DNA of 64,000 nucleotides. Source: Hippopus hippopus. Taxonomy: Eukaryota; Mollusca; Bivalvia; Cardiida; Cardiidae. The notes under the pieces were generated by a model. That model saw nothing but the letters and a program-made list of their open reading frames with translations. It searched no databases and was not told the DNA's origin. Position numbers and translations under genes: made by a program. This document shows positions 56,409 through 64,000 of this stretch, in pieces. Where the stretch lies: the NCBI GenBank assembly GCA_946811185.2, contig OX328113.1, forward strand, positions 23,969,521 to 24,033,520. The letters are read 5' to 3'. The first letter of the stretch is position 1. Each line of letters opens with the position of its first letter.

Positions 56409-56470
56409 TGTGAATCAAGACCAGACTGCACAGAACAGACAGACTGATCAAGGATCTACATTGCTATCTC
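56409..56470. repeat. GTAGATC palindrome, diverged
   Basis: GTGAATCAAGACCAGACTGC and GACTGATCAAGGATCTACAT keep the order of the family with several mismatches. Confidence 0.5.
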
Positions 56471-56477
56471 TGTCTTG

Positions 56478-56700
56478 ACTTACCACACAGTCATAGGTTT
56501 CAATGACCCTGAAGAAAAAACCCTTTGAAAACATTGTGGAAAAAGGAGAAAATGCTGGTAACCAGCATTTTCTCCATTTCCCACAGTGTTTTCTACCCAT
56601 CCAAACATGAATTTGTATAATTGAATTGCGCTTATTTTGTCTTTTGCAAAAGCTTTCAATTAAGGCAAGTCAAAAATTTTGTCATTTGGTTAAGAGTTAA
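56478..56700 (+). mobile_element. TM copy, near full length
   Basis: GACTTACCACACAGTCATAG to GTTAAGAGTTAA. Confidence 0.87.
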
Positions 56701-56714
56701 AATGTCCTTGGTCT

Positions 56715-56943
56715 TTAACCCTTTACAACACAATCCCAATTTTTAATGACCCTGAATAAGAAGGCTTTTTAAAGCATTGTGGAAAAAGGAGAAAATGCTG
56801 GTGACCAGCATTTTCTCCTTTTTCCACAATGTTTTCTTTCCTAAAAATAGCAGAAATCATCATTTGAGCTATATTCAATTTGTCTTCTGTAAATGCTTTC
56901 AATTTGCTAGAGTACAAAATTTTGTTGTGTGGTAAAGGGTTAT
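56715..56943 (+). mobile_element. TM copy, near full length
   Basis: TTAACCCTTTACAACACAAT to GTAAAGGGTTAT. Confidence 0.88.
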
Positions 56944-56949
56944 CTGTTT

Positions 56950-57024
56950 ACAAGACAACCAAGTTTAGAACTTGCTGGTAACCATCATTTTCTCTTTTTT
57001 TTTCCCCACGATATTTTCAAGTCT
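56950..57024. mobile_element. TM fragment
   Basis: CAAGACAACCAAGTTTAGAA joined directly to CTTGCTGGTAACCATCATTT. Confidence 0.5.
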
Positions 57025-57245
57025 TTAACCCTTTACCAAACAATCCTGATTTTTAACAACCCTGAGAAAGAAAACTTTTGAAAACAATGTGGGAAAAGGT
57101 GAAAATGCTGGTAAACAGCATTTTCTCCTCCCATGATGTTTTCTGCTCTTCTAAAAACAAATTTCAGTTTTTTAGTCTCATTTGTCATCTGTAAATGCTT
57201 TCAATTTTGACTAGTCTAAAATTTTGTCCTTCAGTAGAGAGTTAA
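57025..57245 (+). mobile_element. TM copy, 221 bp
   Basis: TTAACCCTTTACCAAACAAT to AGTAGAGAGTTAA; core right arm shortened (CTCCTCCCATG). Confidence 0.87.
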
Positions 57246-57340
57246 TACTGTGACGACAGGAGTTTATTTAGCATGCTTAGTGAAAGTAAATGTTGCTATT
57301 TTCATAGATAGGAATTTACATCATTGTAAAATGCGGTCAT

Positions 57341-58454
57341 TTTCAGCTCCACTGGCCGAAGGCCAACGGGCTTATGTCATGGCCCGGTGTTTTGTGCGTG
57401 TGTCCGTCCGTCGGTCCGTGCGTTACCTTTTTTTTTCAAACTACTTCTTCTCTGAAACTACCCATACAAATTTGATGAAACTTCACAGAAATGATCCTAC
57501 CATGGTCCTCTTTAGAATTCTTGAAAGAATTTGATTCCTTCAAAAACTCTGGTTGCCATGGCAACAAAACTGAAAAATATTGAACATCTTTGAAAATCTT
57601 CTTGTCTGAAACCATAAGGCCCAGGGCTACCAAATTTGGCATGTAGCTTTATCTAATGGACCTCTATCAAATTCCTTCATATTATAGCCCTGGGGTCAAA
57701 ATTGGCTCTGCCCCGGAGATCACAAATTTAACATGGGCTTATATAGTGACTGTAATTTAAAATAGTAATCAAGGGAAATAACTCCTGTTGTACAAGATAA
57801 AGTTTGTTACTATTTACCTCCCTTGATTATCAGGCTGCACTTATACTTCATTGGAGTTTGGTATTCAAATTTTTTGGACAGGAAATGTTCTGTTTTAAGT
57901 GAGAGTGATTTATTTTGATGCTAATGGTTATGCTCACATGAATGGAATGTTTAATTTAAAGTAAGGTTTCTTTCACACAAATTTTTTCAGAACTTAACCT
58001 TTCATGCTAATGAATAAACCTGCTTGTATTCACTGACATTATCTTTGCATTTAAAAAGATGTGACTGTTTTTGTTTGGCGGGCAGGGTGGAGGTTATGTT
58101 TTCAAAGTAAGTTTATTACCATACAGACTTTTTATGCTGTATGTCTCTGTCAATGCCAATTAAGCGCATGATATGTTAATTTTACTCTTTAAGAAATGAC
58201 AAATTTTTTTTACTGTACCAAGTTTAAAGCCATTGCAAAAAGACAAATTGAAAGTAGCTTAAATGACTATTTCTGTCTTTGATAGGTTAGGAAACGTTGT
58301 GGGAAAAGGAGAAAATACTGGCTGACAACATGTTGTCCTTTTCTCACGATGTTTTTGAAAGCCTTCTCTTTCAGGGTCATTAACACTTCGATTTGTGTGG
58401 TAAAGGGTTAAAAAGCCAGTGGAGCGATACAGGGCCATCATGGCCCTCTTGTTT
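57341..58454 (+). mobile_element. GCTCCACTGGCC-family element, long form, holding a TM copy
   Basis: Starts TTTCAGCTCCACTGGCCGAA; its end (GCCAGTGGAGCGATACAGGG, then CCATCATGGCCCTCTTG) contains the inverse of the start. A TM copy (about 58185-58411) is inserted just before that end. Confidence 0.8.
58185..58411 (-). mobile_element. TM copy inside a GCTCCACTGGCC element
   Basis: ACTCTTTAAGAAATGACAAA to GTAAAGGGTTAA; core aged (GGCTGACAACATGTTGTCC). Confidence 0.82.
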
Positions 58455-58643
58455 ATTCCTTTCCTTCTTCTTCAATGATTTTTACATGCAACTGATAAAA
58501 TTGATGTGACAAATCAATAAGATGCTTTCAATTTTCGATGTTTAGAGGGACAAATAACTAAAACAGACAATTTACAATCTGGAAAAAGAGACTGCAATTT
58601 CAAAATGCTTTTTGGTCTGAATATCTCACAAAATCTTGAAATG

Positions 58644-58700
58644 GGACAGTGTAGATGAAGATTAGACTGCCTCCTACAGTGTGATCTTCATCTGCACTTA
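58644..58700. repeat. GTAGATC palindrome, short diverged copy
   Basis: GGGACAGTGTAGATGAAGAT pairs with GTGATCTTCATCTGCACT. Confidence 0.5.
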
Positions 58701-58805
58701 TATAAACTATTTGATGAAATATTGCTTACCAAATTTTTAGTTGCAATATTCTGTATTGTTTCAATTTTATTTTGCATCAGTTAACCCATAACTTGAGTTG
58801 CCTTT

Positions 58806-58876
58806 GTGGCCAATGTAGATAAGATCAGTATGCACAAAACATGCAGTCAGATCTATGATCTGCTGTCTGCATTGCT
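58806..58876. repeat. GTAGATC palindrome, diverged
   Basis: GGCCAATGTAGATAAGATCA and ATGCAGTCAGATCTATGATC flank AAAAC. Confidence 0.5.
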
Positions 58877-59001
58877 GAGAAATTCTAGACAAAAACAACT
58901 TTGACATTGCATGTTTAACCCTTAAAGCGCTGAATAAATGGTTTGGACCTTTTTAATTATGAAAAACAGGCAGAAATATTGCTATTACAAGGCTGTTTTC
59001 C

Positions 59002-59230
59002 TTAACTCTTTTCCATGCAATCACCAGTTTAAAGGACCCTGACAATAAAGCCTTTTGAAAACATTGTGGGAAAAGGAGAAAATGCTGGTAACCAGCATTT
59101 TCTCCTTTTCCCAAAATGTTTTCTACCCTATCAAAGACAGAATTAATCATTTTAGCAGCACGGAATTTGTCGTCTGCAAGTTGTTTCAGTTTGGCCCAGT
59201 CCAAATGTATGTTGTTTGGTAAAGAGTTAA
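59002..59230 (+). mobile_element. TM copy, full length
   Basis: 229 bp; TTAA both ends; strong core. Confidence 0.92.
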
Positions 59231-59247
59231 GATCTGTAACATAGTTA

Positions 59248-59314
59248 GCAGACAGTGTAGATCAAAAGTCAGACTGCACTTTCTTTGCAGTCTGATCTTG
59301 ATCTACACTGTCTG
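59248..59314. repeat. GTAGATC palindrome, well-kept copy
   Basis: GCAGACAGTGTAGATC and GATCTACACTGTCTGC are exact complements, with GTCAGACTGCA and TGCAGTCTGAT inside. It starts 17 bp after a TM end. Confidence 0.78.
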
Positions 59315-59408
59315 CAAAAACAACTCAAGTTGGTTCCTGGGCTTTAAGGGTTAAAGAATTTTGCTCTAGACTGTAGATGTGTGTTTGGTTCATTCGGAAA
59401 TTGAAGGG

Positions 59409-59683
59409 TTAAGTGTTTACCACACAGTTCCAAATTTTAACAAACCTTACAGAATATGCTTTTGAAAATATTGTGGAAAATGGAGAAAATGTTGACCAGC
59501 AAGTTCAGAGTATGCTTTTGAAAATAGTGTGGGAAACGGAGAAAATGGTGACCAGCATCTCCCCTTTTTCGACAAAGTTTCCTACCCTGTCAAAGACAAA
59601 CCCTGGATTTAAGCTACCTTTGTTTACTGCAAATGCCTTCAACTAGGATGAGTTCCAAACTTTGTTATGTTGTAAAGATTTAA
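59409..59683 (+). mobile_element. TM copy with an internal duplication
   Basis: TATGCTTTTGAAAATA, then TGTGG(A/G)AAA...GAGAAAATG, occurs twice (59455-59500 and 59512-59560); ends TTGTAAAGATTTAA. Confidence 0.75.
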
Positions 59684-59854
59684 TGGATCTATAGATTAAG
59701 TCAAATGCATTAAAATGTTTGTATATATACTGATGTAACACTTTTTAGCAATATCCATTGATGATGATGAAGGTTGTAAGCTAAATGAAAACATCGAAAA
59801 ACAAGGTAAATTTTTTTGTAGGAAAACATTTTGATATCTCACTTCACTTTTTAC

Positions 59855-59920
59855 CAGACCACTAAAAATTTAGCAAGGTCCATATTGAAAGCATTAGCGA
59901 ACCACAGATATTGCTTATCT
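59855..59920 (-). mobile_element. TM fragment (arm A)
   Basis: TTTTTACCAGACCACTAAAA and CCATATTGAAAGCATTAGCG. Confidence 0.55.
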
Positions 59921-59927
59921 GTTTACC

Positions 59928-60136
59928 AAGCAATAGTTTTAGATTAGACCAAATTTAAAGCACTTTCTGATGACAAATGTGACTAAAAAGGTGCAGTATT
60001 TCTTTGAAAGGGTAGAAAACAAACTGGGAAAAGGAGAAAATGCTGGTTACCAGCATTTTCTCCTTTCCCCACAATGTTTTCAAAGGTAGAGTTCCATAGG
60101 ATTTTTAAAACACTGGACAGTTTGGTAAAGGCTTAA
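59928..60136 (-). mobile_element. TM copy, near full length
   Basis: CTGTTTACCAAGCAATAGTT to GGTAAAGGCTTAA; core intact. Confidence 0.82.
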
Positions 60137-60283
60137 GTAATAAAATCTGTCTTTGAATTGATAAAAAATGTTGTAGGAAAGGGGGAAAATTCTGGTCACC
60201 AGCATTTCGCCTTTTTGCACACTGTTTTAGAAATTTTTCATCCTCGGGTTTGCTTAATGTGGCATTGTTTGGGAGATGGTTAA
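60133..60283 (-). mobile_element. TM copy, arm A lost
   Basis: Shares TTAA 60133-60136; core GGTCACC; ends GGGAGATGGTTAA. Confidence 0.7.
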
Positions 60284-60512
60284 CACATGGCTTCCTGACA
60301 AAAAAAAAAAAAAAAAACTCTATTGACTTGCAGCAAACCAGTTCTTAAATCAATGCTGCAAAAGGATAAATTACTCAAAACAAGCAGTCTACCCGTTTAC
60401 TACCTTGTTTTGACATGTTTGATGTTTTTAATTTTTATTATATTTACCTGTGATGCAGTCACCTTTATTTTCAGCCGAATCTTATAATGTCTTGACCTGG
60501 TGCCCAAGTTAA

Positions 60513-60741
60513 TTAATCCTTTACCAAACAATCCCTTGTTTTTACGACCCAGTGGAAGAGGCCTTCTGAAAACATTGTGGGAAAAGGAGAAAATGCTGGT
60601 AACCAGCATTTTCTCCTTTTCCCACAATGTTTTCTTCTCTTCTAAAGTCAAGTTTCAATTTTTGATTCACGTTCATTTTGTCATCTGCAAATGCTTTCAA
60701 TTTGGACAAGTCTAAAATTTTGTCGTTTGGTTAAGAGTTAA
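60513..60741 (+). mobile_element. TM copy, full length
   Basis: 229 bp; TTAATCCTTTACCAAAC to GGTTAAGAGTTAA; perfect core. Confidence 0.93.
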
Positions 60742-60759
60742 GTACTGTCTGTTAGTGCA

Positions 60760-60940
60760 CCTATGTGCTTATTAACTTATGTCACATACTTTCTCTGATG
60801 AAATACCTGAATCAGTTTTGATCAAAGTTTAGAATTCCTCTTAAGAATTTGGTTCCAGAAGGAACTTGGGCTGCCAATGCAACAAAAATGAAAAGTATTG
60901 AAAATCTCCAAAAATCTGGATGTACAGAAATGCTTGTTTG
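60760..60940 (+). mobile_element. GCTCCACTGGCC-family fragment, left part of a broken copy
   Basis: CTTATGTCACATACTTTCTC through GGGCTGCCAATGCAACAAAA matches the left interior of the family and is cut by a TM copy at 60945. The interior seems to resume at about 61640-61890, and the end (GGACCTTCTTGGCCCTCCTG) lies at 63578-63600. Confidence 0.5.
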
Positions 60941-60944
60941 TTGT

Positions 60945-61151
60945 TTAACTCTCTACCAAATTGAAAGCATTTGCAGACGAAAAATTCACTGTTGCTTATA
61001 CCATGACTTCTGTCTTTGATCGGTAGAAAATATTGTGTGAAAATGAGAAAATCCTGCTTTAAGCAGCATATTCTCTTTTTCCCCGCAACATTTTCTAAAC
61101 CCTTCATCTTTCAGGGTCATTAAAAGTCACAATTGTGTGGTAAAGGGTTAA
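60945..61151 (-). mobile_element. TM copy, shortened arm A, aged core
   Basis: TTAACTCTCTACCAAATTGA to GTAAAGGGTTAA. Confidence 0.82.
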
Positions 61152-61155
61152 ATTC

Positions 61156-61345
61156 TTAGCCCTTTACCAAACAATCCACAGTTACAATGACCTTGAGGAA
61201 GATGGAGGTTTGAAAACATTGTGGGGAAAAAAATGCTGGGAACTAGCTTTTCACTTTGCAACACAAATGGTGTAATATCAGCCCAATTGAACTTAATGTC
61301 TGCAAATGCTCTTAGTCTAAAATTTTGTCTTTTGATAAAGAGTTA
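61156..61345 (+). mobile_element. TM copy, aged
   Basis: TTAGCCCTTTACCAAACAAT to TTGATAAAGAGTTAC; core mostly lost. Confidence 0.78.
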
Positions 61346-61394
61346 CTTGATCCATGGGCAGACGACTTACAGATTTTTGGAAGGAATCCTGGGT

Positions 61395-61586
61395 TAGTAC
61401 TCACCAACCATTCTTAAGAATATTCTTTGTAGTATTCTAGATTTAGAAAGTAACACGTTCTGATTGGCTAAACCCTTCGTCCGGGTTTAGCCAATCAGAA
61501 CATGTGTTACTTTCAAATGTAGAAAATTCTGGAGAATAAGAAGAAGAATATGCTTAAGAATGGTTGGTGCATGCAGACCCTGATCT
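61395..61586. mobile_element. D-family foldback, copy 5
   Basis: ACTCACCAACCATTCTTAAG at left, CTTAAGAATGGTTGGTGCAT at right; centre TCTGATTGGCTAAACCC and GGGTTTAGCCAATCAGA form a near-perfect hairpin. Confidence 0.78.
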
Positions 61587-61639
61587 GTCAAAAATAGTAG
61601 CTTCTGTGAGGTTTGTTTTCTCTGTATAAGCTAGTATGT

Positions 61640-61890
61640 TTCAAGATAATCAAAGGGAAATAACTCATTGCTACATGATGATAAGTATTGTACACTTTTG
61701 AGTTTTGCGGGTGGAACAGTGTTCAATTTTCATTCAGACTGATTGAATTTGTTACATGAATCATAGATTTTGCTTAGATGTATTTCATATTGGGCATAGA
61801 GCTATGTTTGTATAATTTCACTGTTTTCTTCAAAAACTTTACCATTCATGCCAATGGAAATTAGAGGTTTTCAGCTTGCCGATTTTCAGA
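61640..61890 (+). mobile_element. GCTCCACTGGCC-family interior, middle part of a broken copy
   Basis: ATAATCAAAGGGAAATAACTC and the TTCATGCCAATGGAAAT region match 57766-58010 in the long copy. Confidence 0.45.
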
Positions 61891-61980
61891 AATCTTCTGT
61901 TAAAAAAAAATTGGTTTGCTAGAATTCATTCTTTGGCATGGAGGATCATAGGGTAGACTCTCATTATATTTACTGACATA

Positions 61981-62989
61981 GAGCAACGTAGGGTATTGTC
62001 GACCGTCGGCAGTTATCATCAATTCTTTATTGTATCCTTTAATTCCATGAAAGATGAGCAAATTCCATTTTCATAATGTAACATATGACGTCAATATTTT
62101 ATCTAATCACCGTGCCGGAAGTAAACAGTACTCTGTAAGTCCCAAAGAGTCAATAAAATTTTACAGTAATGAAATTTCCCAACGTTAACGTCTACGATAA
62201 GGGGGTGGTGGTTTTTGTCAGCGCATAGGGTGTACTGAAACGTGCTCGATTGCTTGAATTCAAACTTAAATACGAGTTTCAGATATAGAATAGTGTTCGC
62301 ATCACAAAATCGAGCGTGTATTACCCGCCATAAAGCAGCTTATTGATGTGTCGATGACTGCCGATGCATATTTGTGCGATTGGCAATTATCGACAGATTA
62401 AGACATGAATAAAAGAAATAAGAATTAATATGTTTTATATAACCACAATTCCTTTTTTTCTTTCGGGTTACAGCTATGTCCAGACAAATTTTGGCTTGAA
62501 AACTCCAAAACGAGTTCAATACTCGCCGACTAAAATGTCAAAGGCCATAGAAATGGTGCGCAGTGGTGCAATGTCCAAACCTCTTAGTCCATGATATTAC
62601 CAACGTGTACCTGTTCGGCTTCTTTTGCGGTTGTACTTATGTTATGCGCCAAGTTTTACTATAATTGCTTTATATTAGATCCAACTCGGCAACAAGTATT
62701 GGAATAAAACCCGTAATGGCGAGTTAAAAGAGGATTTTTATGTTTAATTTTTGAAAATTAAATACTATGTCGATAATAGACGAAACCTGTCGATATCACC
62801 CTACATACCCTTATGTAATGTTGGCGTTGTTTGCTACCATACGCAACTTGGCACCATTATTTTATACGTGTAGATCAGTAGAGTATCCGCAAAATAAACC
62901 ATTGATAACTTCTGTTTGTATTTAAAGTGGCTGTTACCGACACCACACTTTTCGATCTCTTAAAGTGTCGATAATACCTGATGTTGCTC
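61981..62989 (+). mobile_element. Pogo-like non-autonomous DNA transposon (1009 bp)
   Basis: The ends are inverted repeats (GAGCAACGTAGGGTATTGTCGAC at left; GAGCAACATCAGGTATTATCGAC read from the right) with TA on both sides (61979-61980 and 62990-62991). The interior repeats the end motif TGTCGATAAT and variants. A 39-codon reading at 62475-62594 contains YSPTKMSKAIEMVRSGAMS, which resembles the psq-type helix-turn-helix at the start of pogo-family transposases. Two tandem TM fragments follow from 63070. Confidence 0.72.
62475..62594 (+). pseudogene. Possible truncated psq-HTH peptide of a pogo-like transposase
   Basis: A 39-codon reading ends at TGA 62592-62594 and follows an acceptor-like TTACAG at 62473. 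KRVQYSPTKMSKAIEMVRSG has the spacing of psq/pogo N-terminal HTH starts (compare the general pattern 'x-A-V-x-x-V-R-S-G-x-M-S'). No catalytic domain remains. Confidence 0.5.
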
Positions 62990-63069
62990 TAATTTTTGTG
63001 TGTAAAAAACATGACTTTTGTAGACTTGGTTTATTTTTCGTATAGAATATTTTCAAATCTTTTGGAAGA

Positions 63070-63162
63070 ATCCAATACAAAGCAATGCCTTGTTTCTTTG
63101 AAGAAGATGGCTTTTGAAAACATGGTGGGAGATGTGAGAAAATGTTGTTAACCGCATTGCTA
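63070..63162 (+). mobile_element. TM fragment
   Basis: GAAGATGGCTTTTGAAAACA with GTGAGAAAATGTTGTTAACC. Confidence 0.6.
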
Positions 63163-63374
63163 CATAATACCGAGTTTTAATGACCCTGACAAGGTAAAGC
63201 TTTGAAAACGTGGTAAAAGAAGAGAATGCTGGTTACCAGCATTTTCTTCGTTTCCTGCAATGTTTTCAACTCTTTCACAAACAAATGTCGTCATTCAAGC
63301 CACATTTTAATTGTCATGTACAAATATCTTTGATTTGGACTTGTCTGAAATTTTGTCATGTTATAAAGACTTAA
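63163..63374 (+). mobile_element. TM copy, left end lost
   Basis: GAGTTTTAATGACCCTGACA, core, arm A, ending TTATAAAGACTTAA. Confidence 0.78.
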
Positions 63375-63516
63375 CCAGCATTTTTTTTCCTTTTTCCACA
63401 ATGTTTTTCCATCATTTCAAACCAGAAACTATCTTATGAGCTACACTGAATTTGTTGTCTGCAAATGCTTTGTATTTGGTTGCTTAGAAAATTTTATTGT
63501 TAGGTAAAGTTGTAAT
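63371..63516 (+). mobile_element. TM copy, right half only
   Basis: Shares TTAA 63371-63374; ACCAGCATTTTTTTTCC, then arm A, ending TAGGTAAAGTTGTAA. Confidence 0.7.
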
Positions 63517-63674
63517 GTCCCTCTCCATGCCTTTCGTTGATCACTTACATGTAGGTGTAAGGCAGTCGAGCAATAAAGGACCTTCTTGGCCCTCCTGTTG
63601 AGAGGTGTACTCCAAATCATTTGCTGCAAATTGTAAACCTGTGAAGCCCAGAAATTAGCTTAAGTTGCTTTGAT

Positions 63675-63740
63675 AGACAGTGAAGATCAAGATCAGACTG
63701 CACACAATGTGCAGTTTGATCTTAAATCCCCACTGTCCAC
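63675..63740. repeat. GTAGATC palindrome, copy near window end
   Basis: GACAGTGAAGATCAAGATCA with CACAATGTGCAGTTTGATCT and CCCCACTGTCC. Confidence 0.65.
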
Positions 63741-64000
63741 TATTTTATAACATATTCTGGTCAAAGTAATCTTAATATAGCAACAGTATGGCCAAGTTTT
63801 CATAATTTTGAGAAACATTTCATGAATTCAGGTCTGTAAGGAGTAGTTAATGACATTTAACGTTTAACAAGCTGAGAAATTTTTACAGTAGTCCAAAGTT
63901 ATAACAATTGCAGATGACATATCAAATAACAAAGGCGTAATCAGGGGTTCAGAGATGCTCTCCAAATCAGGAATGCACTTTTGCAGGACTGTAAATCAAA
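63741..64000. other. Window end, nothing firm
   Basis: Weak arm A-like words at 63893-63925 (GTCCAAAGTTATAACAATTG) may be an old TM trace. Confidence 0.35.

Noticed and set aside
57250..57534. 94-codon ORF
   Set aside because: It spans the border of a TM-adjacent spacer and the start of a GCTCCACTGGCC element.
1..64000. CRISPR arrays, bacterial operons or phage genes
   Set aside because: Repeats lack regular spacers, and genes are spliced with animal orthologues.

Overview
This window is nuclear DNA from an animal. AT-rich sequence, split genes, orthologues of animal housekeeping genes and the repeat types (foldback MITEs, tRNA-derived SINEs, the 'GCTCCACTGGCC' family, tandem 'GTGACCTTGACC' units) suggest a bivalve mollusc. 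I cannot name the species, and the bivalve call is inference.

Genes. (1) 1769-8087, plus strand: the C-terminal half of SNRNP40, the WD40 protein of the U5 snRNP. Five exons join in frame; the 5' half lies upstream of the window. (2) 11852-16422, minus strand: a complete three-exon gene for TTC32, a small TPR protein (147 aa as read here). Its 3' end faces that of SNRNP40. (3) 21653-30115, plus strand: one uninterrupted 8.46-kb exon encoding a 2820-residue C2H2 zinc-finger protein. It has 19 fingers, set as eight widely spaced pairs plus a C-terminal triplet. No host gene is recognisable from 30.2 to 64 kb.

Repeats. Outside the zinc-finger exon the window is dominated by one short foldback element, called TM here. 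I count about 85 full or partial copies, roughly a quarter of the window. A complete TM copy spans 229 bp including its flanking TTAA sites. It has ends of the form TTAA-CCCTTTACCA...TGGTAAAGGG-TTAA, a near-perfect 67-bp central palindrome, and two different spacers: arm B (with GACCCTGAG and GCCTTTTG) and arm A (with AAATGCTTTCAATTTGGAC). The TTAA sites and CCC ends suggest a piggyBac-type non-autonomous family. In the list, '+' means arm B comes first and '-' means arm A comes first. Many neighbouring copies share a single TTAA.

Other mobile DNA includes: a 1330-bp mariner with both ends and a broken transposase (in a TTC32 intron); a 1009-bp pogo-like element; a hAT-like insertion inside a TM copy; a remnant of another DDE transposase; a tRNA-SINE with A and B boxes; the GCTCCACTGGCC family, including two near-identical inverted copies about 41 kb apart; several other foldback families; and tandem arrays at 1, 3.1-3.6, 15, 33, 43 and 55 kb. 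The right-hand 34 kb is repeats inserted into repeats.
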